64,000 nucleotides of DNA from Sambucus nigra (GCA_949130495.1 OX422213.1:207407160-207471159), one strand, 5' to 3'; shown: positions 1 through 12,469, counted from the stretch's first letter. Made by a program: numbers and translations. The notes: generated by a model from the sequence alone, not told the origin.

Positions 1-1115
1 AACCAAGCGCGATAATTTTTATAAGGAAAGTGTGCATATAAAAACCGTGTTGTGTGTTTGTGTGCTTTGTTTGAATAACGGGGAGGGGCTGCGAAAGGTA
101 ATTATCTATCCTTTGCGCAAAAGCCACCGTTAAAAAGGACCTAAAAAATTGAGGAATTTTATTATCCGAGGTCCAAAGAGGTTAAAAGAGCCCGAAAAAA
201 TTGAAAGGCAATAAAAAGATATTCATGCCAAAAAGGGGCCATTTAGGTTTTTGCACCAATTCTCCAATGTTTGAGAATTTAGATTAGCTCTAAAAGAATA
301 TATATATGAGGGAGTTTGGTTGGAGAATTAAAACGGGTTTGCACGTCCTTGAAATTTTTGAAAATGCGCTATATAGTTTTGGACGTTATTGGTGTGGAAA
401 TCATTTGACTTTGATTTGTTGATTTGCATAAAACGATGTCATCTAAATTCAACAAACGTTTACACTTAAGGATACCTTTGATGTTCATTCGTTAGGAGTA
501 CACGTATGCATCGTGCACATATGATTGATTGAGTTGATTTACCTATCGAATGTGTTCACACCCATTTCCATGACTTGGTTGTTTGAGTCTAAATCCATGG
601 TGTGATTTTTGTTTCATATTTGTTCATATTGGTATCTTATTTTTGTACGAAAAATTTGAAAAATCAAAAATAGTTTGTATTTTTTTTGTATACCGTGACA
701 CCCCGATTTTGCTTATTTGATTCATTCTTCTCATTTGTCTATTTGGAGACATCATAAAAAGGGGGAGAAAGAATTATCTTATTCTGGGGGAGTTTGAATT
801 TTGGGGGAGTTTTGAGATTTGACTTATGCTTATCATATATTGGTATCTATGTTTATCTCATTTCAAACTCGATACGTCACTTGGTATTTTTTCTTTATCT
901 CATGTGTGTAGGTACTACAATGATGATCTCTGAATTGCACACCCTGATGAGAAAAGATTTGAGATTCCTGAACATTTGAAGAACAAACGATGAAGACTAT
1001 TCATTTGTACCTTTTCCAGTTTTGGGTTCATGGGAGAGTAGATTTGTATAGGCAATTTCATATTTGATAATTCGGATTTTTTATGTATGTACCGGCATAG
1101 ACATAGGGGGAGATT
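1..1115 (+). mobile_element. 3' non-coding part of a SIRE-like Ty1/copia element
   Basis: No open frame of convincing length is present. The stretch contains repeated polypurine blocks (AAAAAGGGGGAGAAAG near 758, GGGGGAG near 786 and 804, ATAGGGGGAGA near 1103) like those seen between the last ORF and the 3' LTR of SIRE/Maximus copia elements. The last block lies directly before the LTR start at 1116 and would be the plus-strand primer. Coding parts of this element would lie left of the window. The lineage call rests on these motifs only. Confidence 0.45.
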
Positions 1116-2090
1116 TGTAAGGACATTTTTCTCATGTCCAACATGTTACATTTGTGTATGTCGTACGCCGCTACATTTGGCACGTCACCTCACGATCTCA
1201 CATGACGGCCTCTATCCGAATTCCGGGAATCAAGCATTCAACATCTCCATTAATGTGTCCCACATCTGCCTCAACGACTTCACGTTCCAAGATTTTAGGG
1301 ACTTAATGCAAGTGGTACGCAAGGGAAGTCAAAACAGTGAAATAAGGCTTGATAGGGAAGTTCAAGGGCATTTTCGTAATTTCACATCCATAGTTCGGAG
1401 GTCTGGTCAACTGGAAAGTTGAAGAGCTCGCCGCAACGAAGATACTGGAAGAAACGGCACCTCAATCCGAGCTACGATGAAGAAGTTATGACCTTTTGAA
1501 GTTGGATAAAATTCCTTGAAGAATGCTGTTTTTTAACCCCATACCAGAATGGTACAACCAAACCGGTTCGGTGTACCCCAGATGGGGTTCGGTGTACCTG
1601 TACGCTGATAAGATTTTTAGAGTTTTAAAAAAGCGGAACTCTTCATATTTTTTCCTATAAAAACCAACTTCGGGGGAGTTGTTTTGCAAGACTTTAGGAG
1701 ACGAATTTGAGAGTCCAAATACACCTAGTCTTCATATTTTTGAGTCCCAAGACTCATGTTTTGATTCACACAATTCTTCCAAACCTTTGTGAATCCTTTT
1801 GCAACCCAAGAACACAACTTTGGTTTGTTCAACCCTTGTGGAGGAGACCGTTCTTCTTCTTCATTGCAGCCCTACTGGAAAGGGATAATTCCAGCCGCGA
1901 CTACAGAATCCGATACCCGAGGGTAATTCTTAGTCAACTTGTATTTTCATTGTAATCCGATTGTAAGCCGTTTTCTTACAAATTATAGTGAAAATAAATG
2001 GTTTTGCCCCTGAGGGGGATTTTTCCTTAATTGCATGTGTTTGAATGTTCTTGCGTAGATTATCTATTTATTCAATCACATACTGTTGCA
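1116..2090 (+). repeat. Probable 3' LTR of the SIRE-like copia element
   Basis: The LTR starts TGTAAGGACA directly after the polypurine tract. It holds a TATA-like CTATAAAAAC at about 1655-1664, the expected spot for transcription start. The right border is not certain: TACTGTTGCA at about 2090 is the best candidate, because decayed gypsy coding sequence on the other strand becomes readable from about 2130-2140. The partner 5' LTR is outside the window, so no target duplication can be checked. Confidence 0.45.
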
Positions 2091-2129
2091 TGTTTAGGGT
2101 TTGTTTGTGTTAAAAGGGTTTTATATATA

Positions 2130-4016
2130 ACTTGATCATTTGAACGCGAGCACACACGTTTCTCAAAACTGTCCATGCTGATCAAAATCTTCGTCAGCTT
2201 CTTATTGTTCCTTCAAATAGTTGAATCCTGTGATTTCATCTCTCATAGTTATCAAACAGGTTGCTCTATAGCTCAGTGCATCTACCACCTTATTTTGCTA
2301 ACCCGACTTGTATTTCAGCGAGAAGGTGAATCGTTGGATATAAGCCACCCATCGCGCATACATCCAATTAACGTTGTTTTTTATTATTAATGAATTTCAG
2401 CGCTTGGTGATCAGTAAACAACACAAACTCTAGTTGGATAAGATAGTTCTCCCATGTATGCAAAGCTTGCACCAGAGCATAGAATTTCAGCTCATAAGTA
2501 GTCCACTTCCTACCCGCCTCACTAAAATGCCACTGGCTTCCCTTCCCGTGACAAAACTGCTCCTATTCCCACAATTAAAGCATTACATTCCACTTGGAAC
2601 AACTTCTCAAAATCTGGAAGAACCAGTACTGGTATTGTTGATAGCTTCTCTTTGATCAAGGTAAAACTTATTTCAACTTCCTCTCCCCATTGAAACTTTC
2701 CTCTTTTCATGCACTCGGTGATGGGAGCCATAACTCTACTGAAGTTCCTTCGGTAGAACGTAGTTAGGCTATAGAAACTGCATACTTCACTCACATTCCT
2801 CGGCATGGGCCACTCCCGAATGGCTTTCACCTTCTCTTCGTCCACTCGAATACCATCACCACTAATCACAAAGCCCAAGAACAATAGGCTCAAGATAATA
2901 AAACTGCAATTTTCAGGTTAATTTACAACTTATTTTTCTGCAAAGCTGTTAGTACCTCCCTCAAGTGCAAAAGGTGTTCTGCTTCTGTCTTACTATAAAC
3001 CAGAATATCGTCAAAATAAACAACTACAAATCGACCAATAAACAACTTTAGTACCTAATTCATTAACTGCATGAAAGTGTTGGATAATCCAAACGGCATA
3101 ACTAACCACTTGTACAGTCCTTCCTTTGTTTTGAATGTTATTTTCCACTCATACCCATGGCGAATTCGAATCTGATGGTATCCGCTCTTAAGGTCCACTT
3201 TGATGAAAACTTGTGCTCCTGCCAAAATGTCCAACATTTCCTCTAACCTTGGAATGGGAAATCGGTATTTGATGATAATCCGGTTGATTTGCACGGTTGT
3301 CTATACACATTCGCCAACTACCATCCTTCTTGGGCACTAGCAAAGCCGGAACTGCACATGGCTCATACTTTCCTGTATTAATCCCTTTTGCGGTAACTCC
3401 TCTACTTCTTCCAGAATTTGGCCTTCCCTGGTATTCATCCTGTAATGTGGCTGGTTTAGCAGGCTCGCCCCTGGCACCAAGCCAATGTGGTGTTGAACGT
3501 CCCTCATGAGTGGAAGACTGTTAGGGAGGTCTTCCAGTACTAAATCATCGAATTGCTTTAATAGAGGTTGTATGACTGCTGGTGTAGTAGCAGGAGGTTG
3601 TTCGACCACTTCTCCTTTAAGCAAAACAACAAAGATCTCAGGAGCTATCTTCACTTCGTCCATAAATTCTTCTCGACTGATAAGCATAACTGGATTTCCT
3701 TTTGCCAGAGTAACCTTGGGGAATTCCTCATCTTTTAATGGTCCAAGAACAATTTTCTGACCATTCTTGTATTGAACATAAAGATTATCTCTACCACGGT
3801 TAGTGGCATCGACATCAAACTACCAGGGCCTCCCTAAGATCATGTGACAAGCATCCATATCAACCACATTACATTGCATCTCTTCTGCATAGACCTTCCC
3901 AATCAAGAATGGGACAAGGCAGGTTTCAGTCACTCGCATTTCTGAACCTTTCTTGATCCATCCCATTTTGTAAGAGTGGGAATGCTTTTTTATCTTCAAT
4001 CCCAACTTTCGCACCA
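2130..4016 (-). pseudogene. Ty3/gypsy pol remnant (protease, RT, RNase H)
   Basis: Decayed pol of a chromovirus, read right to left. The end of a retropepsin domain (ending DACHMILGRPW) is at about 3820-4016. Reverse transcriptase follows at about 2900-3690, with [21 protein letters not shown] and the catalytic YFDDILVYS (about 2987-3014). The RNase H region includes LFTDHQ near 2405-2430 and VVDALS near 2262. Sequence related to the RNase H-integrase linker can still be followed to about 2140, after which the copia LTR begins. Several stops and frameshifts break the frame, so no product is expected. The wording of the RT and gag motifs is closest to CRM/Galadriel-type plant chromoviruses, but the clade is an inference. 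Integrase and the 3' LTR are absent, consistent with the SIRE-like element having inserted here. Confidence 0.8.
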
Positions 4017-5277
4017 TTATTGAGGAAACAATATTCTCACTACTGCCACTAAAGAATGGGACAACTCGTCGTAATCACCCTCAATCACCTCGTCGTCCTC
4101 ATAAGTGGAGTCAAAATCGACTTCTTCATTCCCGTCTTCTTCGTGTTCGACCAAATTCACAGTGGATTGTTTTGGACAAATGTTGGATTTATGGCCTTGC
4201 TCTCCACACCGATAACACTTGCTCAAGCCTGGGCGTGAACATGTATTTTCTCGTGCTGTAGGGACTGCTCTTGCAGTGAGGCCTACGCGTACTGTAGTAA
4301 CTGTCCTTGATGGACCCATTCCAGTGTCTCGTCCTGTTGCATGAGGAAAAATTACCGTGGTTTGTTTACCTTTGTCCTATCTAAGGACGTCGGGTATACC
4401 AGCCACGAGGCCGATTCTTTCCCTTACCAGTTGTGGCTCTGTTCTCTCAGCTCCTATGACAATGTCGAACAATTTGAACAACGGTTGTAGCGCCACCTTT
4501 TCTTCAATATCCCATCGTAACTCCTTTAAAGCGGGCCACCATACTAAACTCTGGTTCCACTAGGTTGTTACGAGATGACAACCGTTAAAACTCTTCAGGA
4601 TATTCAAAAACGATTCTATTTCCCTATGTGCAGGTTTGATATTGTTGGTAAAGAATCTGCTCATAATCAGGGGTAGAAATCGAGCTTTCAACAACTTTTT
4701 CATTTTGACCCACAAACGTACTAGTTCTTTACCCTGACGTGCGCGGGTAGTTTGCACCTGATCCCACCACACAGACACATCACCTTTCAATTTGTACGCG
4801 ACCAATTTGACTTGCTTCTCTTCTTGAATTTTTAAATAATCAAAGAAGCGTTCGACTTCAGTAATCCAATCCAAGAATTCTTCAATACGAAGTTGACCCT
4901 GAAAAATTGGTAGGTCAATCTTCATACGAAGTCCCTACAATCATCTTACACCCATCGATCTCAATTGTCTCCAAACACTAGTACGATACGGTTGTTACCG
5001 AAACTGACGTTTGCCTCATAGGCTGGCTGCCTAATTGGGATTTTGGATTGCGATTATCGGTAGGACGTCCATGATCACCGTCGTTAGGCATCCTATCGTT
5101 CTCGCGGTTCAATTCCACCACTATCATTCTTGCTACGATTTGTCGCATGGTTTCATGTAAATCGCTCAAGGTTTGATTAACGTTGGTTTGGAACTCAGTA
5201 AATTCAGCCCTCAAAAGAGTTACTCCATTACGATCACCGTCATTGGAGGTGTTGTTTCCATCACGTGAACCAGCCAT
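4017..5277 (-). pseudogene. Ty3/gypsy gag remnant with zinc knuckle
   Basis: This is the gag of the same minus-strand element. It starts at an ATG (5277) beginning MAGSRDG, about 35 nt downstream of the primer site. A conserved capsid-type stretch (IDLPIFQGQL, WITEVERFFDY, GDVSVWWDQV) lies at 4560-4925. A complete CCHC zinc knuckle, CYRCGEQGHKSNIC, is at about 4176-4217, followed by an acidic tail. Stops near 4950 and frame changes separate the pieces, so it is not translatable as one protein. Zinc knuckles of this kind bind the element's RNA during packaging. Confidence 0.8.
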
Positions 5278-5311
5278 CGAAACAAAGGCGAATCTTAGGA
5301 TTCAGAACCTC

Positions 5312-5323
5312 GCTCTGATACCA
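5312..5323 (-). other. Primer binding site of the gypsy remnant (initiator Met tRNA)
   Basis: The plus strand reads GCTCTGATACCA, which is TGGTATCAGAGC on the minus strand. This matches the 3' end of initiator methionine tRNA, the usual primer for plant LTR elements. Two bases separate it from the LTR. It fixes the orientation of the element as right to left. Confidence 0.85.
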
Positions 5324-5325
5324 CC

Positions 5326-5863
5326 TAACTTAGCGGAAAACGTGAAAATAAAATAACTATCCTTGAATCCACAAGGCACGCTTAAAAGAGAAGAAAACTC
5401 AAGTTTATATTGAATATGAGATGATTTCAAACGCTTACAAGCTTGCTCTTACATAGTGAGCTACAAAAGGCACAATTATTAAAATTATAACCCATTTACT
5501 AAAGGGGAAACACACTTTGGGTATCTTAGGGGGCATAAAAGATAACATCTTATTAATATAATGACATAAAAGGGAATCCTAAGTAAAAGGGAAGCACTCT
5601 TTGGATAGTTTTAGGGGAAGAAGGAACAAAAGGAATACAAGGATGTGGAATCCAAAGAAGGGGATCCAAGGAAGGATCCTACGGGCTACTAGATACTGTA
5701 TGTATGAACAGTACATACAGGATTGTTCATGTATACAGTTACTATTTACATATATGCTGATTTTACCTATTCAGCCTCCCCGACTTGTGGCGATCCTGTG
5801 TAACCATATACTCTTGCGCTAGTTGTTCTACATCAAATTGAATCAAGCCCATCACATGCTACA
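5326..5863 (-). repeat. 5' LTR of the gypsy remnant
   Basis: Non-coding sequence immediately upstream (minus strand) of the primer site. The inner end is degenerate (TAAC instead of the expected TG). The outer end is placed at GCTACA (5863), which would read TGTAGC on the minus strand, but this border is tentative because the partner LTR is missing from the window. Confidence 0.5.
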
Positions 5864-6418
5864 GGAAGGCGGAATTGAGAGATATATACATATATATAAT
5901 CAGCTATAAATGAGGAAGGTTAACCGTCAAATTAATTGCGCGGAGATATTTGACTATAGGGAAATTTAACCAGTGTAGAACTTGCGGTTGCTAACTTTAG
6001 CTACCCTCTAAATCGATAATCAAAAGGTGACGTGGCAACATTTAGCATAAAATTTTGATTAGCAGACATGCTCTTACCATGTATGCTGCTTTTACACGCG
6101 AATAATAAACTAATAAAGCATACACGCAAATATTCAAAACTGTTACGATTAAGAAATACTTGAAACATTGTGACAGTGAAGAGTGTTATTTATTATTAAA
6201 CCTAAATAAGACACTTCATAATCCATGAACACCTTATCAGGAAGTTTCTTGGTAGGTAAACACCTCGTTAGTATTCTAGGTCATAGTGGAAAAGTTCGTG
6301 AAATTATTTTTAGGTAAGTACATTCAAGCTTCAATTCAGAAAATACACCTGAACTTTGAAATCCTATCAACTTACATTTAAAAATGTCCAAATAAATGAA
6401 CTCAAATAGTTAGCAAAC
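5864..6418. other. Non-coding stretch; would be the start of SYP81 intron 2 on the minus strand
   Basis: AT-rich sequence with no coding frame or repeat structure that I recognise. I searched both strands for the expected next SYP81 exon (continuation after GYNE) and did not find it. If the gene is real, its remaining exons lie left of the retroelements, outside the window. Confidence 0.5.
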
Positions 6419-6498
6419 CTCATTATATCCCAAAGACATAGCTCCTCGGTGGACAGCGTCTTTGAAGTCTTCAGTTCTATCTTTAATTTTAGCCATTC
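6419..6498 (-). CDS. SYP81: First coding exon of a syntaxin-81 (SYP81/Ufe1-type SNARE)
   Basis: An 80-nt exon that starts two bases after a splice acceptor (ATTTTAG, ending at 6499) and ends at a clean GT donor (6418-6417, AG/GTTTGC). The ATG is at 6496 and gives 26 codons beginning MAKIKDRTEDFKDAV and ending SLGYNE. This is the characteristic N-terminus of plant SYP81, an ER-resident Qa-SNARE (Ufe1/syntaxin-18 family) that acts in retrograde Golgi-to-ER fusion. In the family this segment is the start of the N-terminal regulatory region; the SNARE helix and C-terminal anchor come much later and are not in the window. The exon has no stop and keeps both splice signals, arguing for a live exon rather than a stray fragment. 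The identity rests on only 26 residues. Confidence 0.7.
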
Positions 6499-6706
6499 CT
6501 AAAATTTCACCAACAAATACCATCAGCTAAGTATCTCACAAATCATTAATAACACTTGTATCAAGGGAAAGCTGTAATACAGAAGGGGTAAAGCAAATTT
6601 ACGATGTCAAAGTAAAACCAACCTCTAGTATATGTGAAACTATTGGTATAACAGGAGTCAGTATAGTATATGCTAGAGTTTTTTTTTTTATTTCATTTAT
6701 TTAAGG

Positions 6707-6855
6707 TGTTATAATTGTATTTTACTGTGGTCCCCCACTTAGGGCACCCCACAAAGTTATTTATATATAAAAAGGAGAATGGGAGTAAGTAGGTGAACAT
6801 CTCTCTCTCTCCCCCCCCCCCCCCTCTTCTTCTTTCTTATTTATACTAGGTGCCC
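6707..6855. repeat. LTR-like segment related to the copia LTR near 15.76 kb
   Basis: A segment starting TGTTATAATTGTATTTTAC, with TTAGGGCACCCCACAA, a TTTATATATAAAAAGGAGA TATA-like block and a C/T-rich tail. The same order of motifs appears at 15757-15925. It could be a solo LTR of the same copia family inside the intron. Its ends and target duplication are unclear, and it includes a run of 14 C near 6811-6824. Confidence 0.35.
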
Positions 6856-8560
6856 ACGTGCAATCGAATCCGGGTATTCAATTAAAGCTTTAAAAGTAGG
6901 CAACAACACATTATAAGTATAGAGATCCATTACCTTATATGATCGTCGTAAAAAACTGTCTTAAGGCTAAACTCACGCCATAGAAAAATTAATATTTAGA
7001 ATGTATTTGACTTTTGTGATTATTAGTTGTAATTGTACTGAATTAGAGAGAAAAATCAAGCCAGTAATATAATCTTAGAAAGTTATCTATGTATTAAAAA
7101 ATCATGCATTTGCGACATGAGAATGGCTCTTTTTTAGCCCGAAGTCTGCCACAAAGAGACAAATGGAATCTCTGATGTTACAATTTGTGTATATGGTGTT
7201 GTGTTCGAATCGTATCATTACAAGTTCTTCTCGACAATTAGTAAACTGTGACATATTTAACTAATCATCCTATATATAAATCACTTCGTGTAGTATTGAC
7301 ATGCATAGATAGCATCATCTTATCGTTTAACCAATCATAAGCCCCTCAAAACTAAAAACTATTTATATATCTTGTTAGAATTTTAAAGTGGTTCAAAAAT
7401 TTCAAACAGCGATGCTAGACAAATTTCACTAATGTTGTAAAAACTTGTAAACTTACAACAATATACTTTTATATCAATGTCAAAAACTTTTCTAGATTAC
7501 TGCTCTCTATCTTGAAGTTGGAATTGGAGAAGTTAAATTCAATAAAATAACAAACCGATGTGTGGTGAACTCTTTGTTCATCCCTTGTAAAGAAAAAAAT
7601 GATTTAATTAAACTTTCCAGAACTTGAATTCATCCACCTTAGAATCTGTAATTAGTTGAGCTATATATGTATATAAACTTACCTAAAGTTTGACCAGTAT
7701 AACCTAAAGAAAAATATGTGATGAACCAATCACTAATGACCGATTACTAATTAATGACTATAATTATATAACGATACAGATTATCTGAAGAATCTGCATT
7801 CATTTCTGCACAAAGAAGACCTTTACAGACAAGTATTGAGTTTAAAATGCAAATCTTTTTGCTTCCTCCAGAGAAGAACCAAGTGGAAGATTCATACTCA
7901 TACATGAACCTTGTGATGGATCACAGACTGCAATAGAATTAAAGATTCAAAATGTAAAATAATAAAAATTAAAATTAAAAAAATGTGGGGGGTTTAAGTC
8001 CAACTGTTATTACACATGGAAATTCAGAAAATCGTAAATTCAGATTATAAGGATTTCAATGCGAAAATAAATCCAAATGTGGGTGCTAATTCTGTCATTT
8101 GGGGGAAAACTCAAATACACAAACAAAATGTAAACAATGAATTAAATACACAAACTCAAAAGTCAACGACATTCCTATTAGATCGTAGACCAACAATGAA
8201 TTAAACCACCCCAGAATTTAGAAATTGAAATGTAAAACACTGTCATTTGGGGGAAAACTCAAATACACAAACAAAATACAAAAGCTAAATAAAATGCTGA
8301 AACACTTTCTGGATTATATTGAGCTTTTTCAGGGGCGATATCATTTCAACATGGGTAAGATGAAAAGATTATTGCACCAATATGGATTGATAATTGTTCC
8401 CCCTTCCACTCCTTACTTAGTGGGGTTATGAAATCCTTAATAGTAACAAAGCTTTTTCAAGGAGAAAGGTTCCCTGAAGAACTATATTTTGTCCTTATTT
8501 TATTGAAAACCGATCTCATCGTACTGGGAATAGAAAAAAACATTTCTGGGTCGAGCACTT

Positions 8561-8610
8561 CCCCCCCCCCCCCCCCCCCCCACACACACACACCCCCCCC
8601 CCAACCCCCC
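8561..8610. repeat. Poly-C and (CA)n simple repeat
   Basis: A run of about 20 C is followed by a short (CA)n tract and more C runs. Any long frame across it (proline/glycine-rich on either strand) is an artefact of the low-complexity sequence. Confidence 0.9.
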
Positions 8611-8649
8611 AGCGTGCAAAGTGCCTTTATCGCTGCTAAGCCATGCTCA

Positions 8650-10180
8650 TATGCAATGCTGTTAAAATATCCGTTCACGTTGAAGAACTGCTTATCATCC
8701 ATTCCTAAAAACTTCTTGAGTGGTAGCCTCATGACCATTCAAATATCAGAAGATGAGTTCTAAGAATCTGTAAAGGATAATAAATTGTCTCTTCTTATTA
8801 TTTCTAATGGTGATGCAATATGGAAGAATCAAGACTTAAAAGGAAAAGCTTTCTCATTTGTGGAATATCCATCATTCTTGGCGGCTCACTCCTATTGGTA
8901 AGGGTTTTTTTGATGAATTTTCTTTTAATAGATATCATGCAACAAATTTGGTCCAGAGGATCTCTTTGTATTGAACTCGGCATTCTTAAACTTCTAAAAT
9001 GGAGCCCGGACTTTAAACCTTCAGATCTTAAGCCCACTACTTCCCATATTTGGGTTAAGTTTTATAGTCTCAATACTGTCTATTGGAGGCGTAAACCCTA
9101 TTTGAGATTGCTAGATGTTTTGGTACCTCAATAAAGATAGATGAAGCATTGACAAAAAATTTGGACACTTTTCAAGAGTTCTCATTTAAATGTAATTAAT
9201 TGAAATTGATCCTCCATCCACTATCTTGATTAAAAGAAAGGACTACAGTTTTGAGCAAGAAGTTATTAATACAAAATGTAGAGTTGTTCGAATGATTCAG
9301 ATGGATGTCTCAAAAGATCCCAATTCAGTTAATGTTCCAAAGGCATAATTTTAACCTAGAGGCGGATCTAGAGGTACGTCTCTTTCAAGGCCCAAGTCCC
9401 AAGTCCCCTATTCCTCAGTATAGGGTTGTTCAAATACCTATTTTGAGGTTGGATCTCAATCTGGATCCAATAATGCAGATGATGTGGAATTCAATGAGGA
9501 TACTAATGTTGCAAAGGTTCAATTAGACAAGGAGGATGCTCAATCTTCTCCTAATCATATGAAGTCTAACTCAGCTGGATAACCTACAAATGAGTGTGAA
9601 TATGCGATTGAAGATCTGTGAGCAAAGGAGGATGCTCAAGTTCCCTTAGAGTTAGTAGCCACTGTTTCTACTCCCACTGTCCAATCTCCTGCAATGATAG
9701 AAACTGATCTTTCTACAGTTAATGAGGTCTCCAACTTCATTGTTGAAACAAATGTTAACAATGATTCCACTCCATCCAAATTTTTGGCTACCTCTTGGGC
9801 TACTCTTATGGTGGAAGTAAATAAAGAAGTTTACGCTACTGATGTTGATTATGTAGGGGGGAGGAGGAACTACTCATTTTTATTCCCAAAATATCCTCAA
9901 ATCTTCAATATGCTCAACAGTTATCTATTCCTAGTCCTCCAATTTCTGAATTCCAGCCAGTAATCTCTAAATCTCAGAAGAAGACGAAAAAATAATCACA
10001 TAAAAAGAAAAATGGTGTTTCAGACCATAAAATCTAAGATCCAAATCCTCTTCTAAATGAAGGTCCTCTATTGGAATATGCTAGAGGCATTTTCAATTCC
10101 CCTACTCAAAGAAATTTCAATAATCTACGATTTACTAATAGACCAGACTGAACCCAAAGTTCCTTTCTCTCCTAGATCTT
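8650..10180 (+). pseudogene. LINE ORF1-type remnant with DUF4283-like domain
   Basis: Joined across frame changes, the plus strand follows the pattern of plant LINE ORF1/DUF4283 proteins. A SLMTIQISEDEF stretch lies near 8730, ISNGDAIWKNQDLKGKAF near 8800-8850, and the hallmark LLKWSPDFKPSDLKPTTS then HIWVKFYSL at about 8990-9070. KIDEALTK (about 9135) and IEIDPPSTILIKRKDYSFEQE (about 9205-9265) follow. A low-complexity Ser/Thr/Val-rich tail runs to about 9970. Near 10090 the text EYARGIFNSPTQRNF resembles the junction where the LINE endonuclease ORF begins, then the similarity ends. Many stops and at least three frame changes mean there is no product. The zinc-knuckle part expected after the domain is not visible. 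ORF1 proteins normally bind the element's RNA. Confidence 0.6.
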
Positions 10181-10663
10181 CTCATTTATGGACTTTTCTG
10201 GGAATGAATCTATTGTCTGCTAATAAAAGCTAAATAAATCCACATACCACAAACAACAAACAGATCAAATCAAACGAATTACCATTGATAGAAAAAAACA
10301 AAAAAATTATTCTGAGAACTATATACATATACAGGACTTCATACACCCAAAATGCATAAATACCTCAACCGGACATTCTAGTTCAGATGCGAGGACCTAC
10401 AGATTGGATACGGGAGTTGAATTGATATGAAAACTATCTTCAGTTTCACGGCTCTTCATGTGACATTGTCTACCGGTCTGATGCATCGGTTGTGATCAAG
10501 GAATTATAGTGTAAAGAGTGGAGAAATGAGAGGTCAGAGGATCATGTCGTTTCAGATATTGGTTCATATGGATAGAGGTAACAGCGAAGGGAGTGTTGCA
10601 TTTAATGGTAATAAGGATATTAGTCGTAACAATATGCGTATAATCATCAATGACAGGATCTTT
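10181..10663. other. Unassigned stretch between LINE remnant and TIR element
   Basis: I see no coding frame, RNA gene or repeat that I can name here. Confidence 0.4.
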
Positions 10664-11394
10664 AAGGCCCGTTTGGTTTTGTATTCAGAAAACTCGCTTT
10701 AAACGCAGTATTTAAATACAGTTTTAAAATTCAGTTTTTTGTGTTTATAATTATTGGTGTGCGTTTGGTAAACTTGTTTTTAAATACAGTTTTATGAAAA
10801 TTTGAGAAAAATGGCAAACATGTATATTTATATAATACACGCACACATGTGTGTGTGTGTACATAATACAAACGTAAACGTACGTACATACATACATACA
10901 TATATGTCTATATAATGATATTGTATGTATAATTCACTATAAAATTATATACATATATGAATTGATAGATTTTTTAATACATATGCACTACATGTATATT
11001 TTATATTATTCCATATATTAATAATACATGTATAAACTATATATAAGTATCATGTATCTATTGATAATATTATTTAACTTTATATTATTCCATACGCAAT
11101 TTTGTGTACATGTACATATATATTTTTTATTTATGTGAATTACACACATATTAATGTATTATGTATGTATATTATATATTGAGGTATAAATGCATTAAAA
11201 TATTAGGAATAAATAATTCTGAGTTGAAAAATAAAAAACATAAGTTATAAAACACCCTCAACCTGTTTTCTGAAAAACTTGATTATAACACACATATATT
11301 ATAATTTAAAAATAGGTTGCCAATAGCAGATTTTTATCATAATTGTATTTAAACACAGAAAATAAAATTATAGTTGCAAACCAAACAAGCCCTT
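10664..11394. mobile_element. Non-autonomous TIR element (MITE-like)
   Basis: The left end reads AAGGCCCGTTTGGTTTTG and the right end, reverse-complemented, AAGGGCTTGTTTGGTTTGC. These are the common plant MITE terminus of the GGGCCCGTTTGG type. The 0.73-kb interior is AT-rich with TG/TA microsatellites and contains no gene. A target duplication is not clear (TTA-like bases flank both sides), so superfamily assignment (hAT or PIF) is left open. Confidence 0.55.
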
Positions 11395-11439
11395 AGTGTT
11401 TTCACCCTTTTTAAGTAGTATAGATAGAGATAGAGATAA

Positions 11440-12154
11440 AGGGCTTAACTTAATACAATCTCAAACTCGAATTGTGTTAGCTGATGGATCCACCGTACCG
11501 CTCACCAGTTCTTAGGAAAGGTGATATACACCCTATGGTCCCTACCAAGTCCTAATGTTAATACTGGTTATTTGTTCTTGAATTTCCATTTAATCTTTTA
11601 TCAGTTAATCAGAAAACAAAATCCCTAAATTGTTTTGTGACTTTCTCCCCTTCTGTTCTGTACTTCAGGACTTCACAATGCATAAGATGATTGGTTCGGC
11701 ATCATTAAAGGAACGACTTGTATTATCTAAATCCTAGTGAACAAATATTGCAACTGTTTCTCCTCTTCAATTGAATGATCATCTAAGTCATTCGTTGTTG
11801 GATAAGTTGTGTCACATTATTCGTGAGTTGAACCCAGTGTCTAAGATATAAGGCTTATCAATTGGGTAAGCACCACTGTAGTTCTTTTCCTAGCAGTAAT
11901 AATAGTTGTCAGTCGAATCCTTTTGATGTAGTTGATTCAGATATTTGGGGCCCTGCCCATCTATAACAGGTTACTTTAAAATCAATACTTTAGTAATTTT
12001 TAAGATGATTTCTCTCGAACAATATGGTCCTTTTATGGAGGACCGCTTTCAGCTTCTTGCAAATTTTCAAACATTTTATAATGAAATAAAAACACAGTTC
12101 AGGAAACCCATTTGAGTGTTTCGTCTTGACAATGCATTAAAATACATTCAAATA
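11440..12154 (+). pseudogene. Ty1/copia pol remnant, left part (protease to integrase)
   Basis: A decayed copia polyprotein in the plus direction. VLADGSTVPLT (about 11480) is the region after the protease active site. GAG-pre-integrase text follows with several frame changes. QLGKHHCSSFPS and DSDIWGPAHL (about 11865-11965) are integrase landmarks, then FQTFYNEIKTQF and VFRLDNALKYIQ (about 12068-12150). The frame resumes after the inserted TR-GAG element with exactly the next expected residues, which shows that the insertion split this gene. No product is expected. Confidence 0.75.
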
Positions 12155-12469
12155 TGATGTGGATCAAGGGCATTTTTGTCATTTTGAGTTTCTTAGTATT
12201 TTTATTTTCTTTTTGTTATTTTTCTTTTATTTGTTTTGGCATTGTATCTCTTTTTGCTTTAATACTTAGGGGCGAGGGTAGCAAAAGCTCTTAGGGGTAT
12301 ACTTGTAATTAGATCTATAGCTTAGAGCTTACGCTACCTTTCCCCTTTAAATACCCCATGTAAGCCTCATTTGAAAGGGGACTTGAATTTTGAATAGAAA
12401 TGAGTATTTCTCTCTCTAAAAGTGCGTGTTAGATATTTTCAGGGGCCTTTTGACGTGTAGCTTACGTCA
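12155..12469 (+). repeat. 5' LTR of a TR-GAG element (315 bp)
   Basis: Starts TGATGTGGATCAAGG and ends CTTACGTCA. The matching copy is at 14604-14914. It contains a TTTAAATA TATA-like box near 12348. Its end forms a short inverted repeat (TGACGT ... ACGTCA). Confidence 0.85.

Noticed and set aside
7852..7940. Possible minus-strand exon after TTCTATTGCAG, reading CDPSQGSCMSMNLPLGSSLE
   Set aside because: Ends in a stop after 28 codons, matches no family I know, and the plus strand is open over the same bases; not enough support.
8428..8763. Proline-rich plus frame and glycine-rich minus frame
   Set aside because: Caused by the poly-C and (CA)n tract; flanking text does not form one protein, apart from the DUF4283-like part kept as a LINE remnant.
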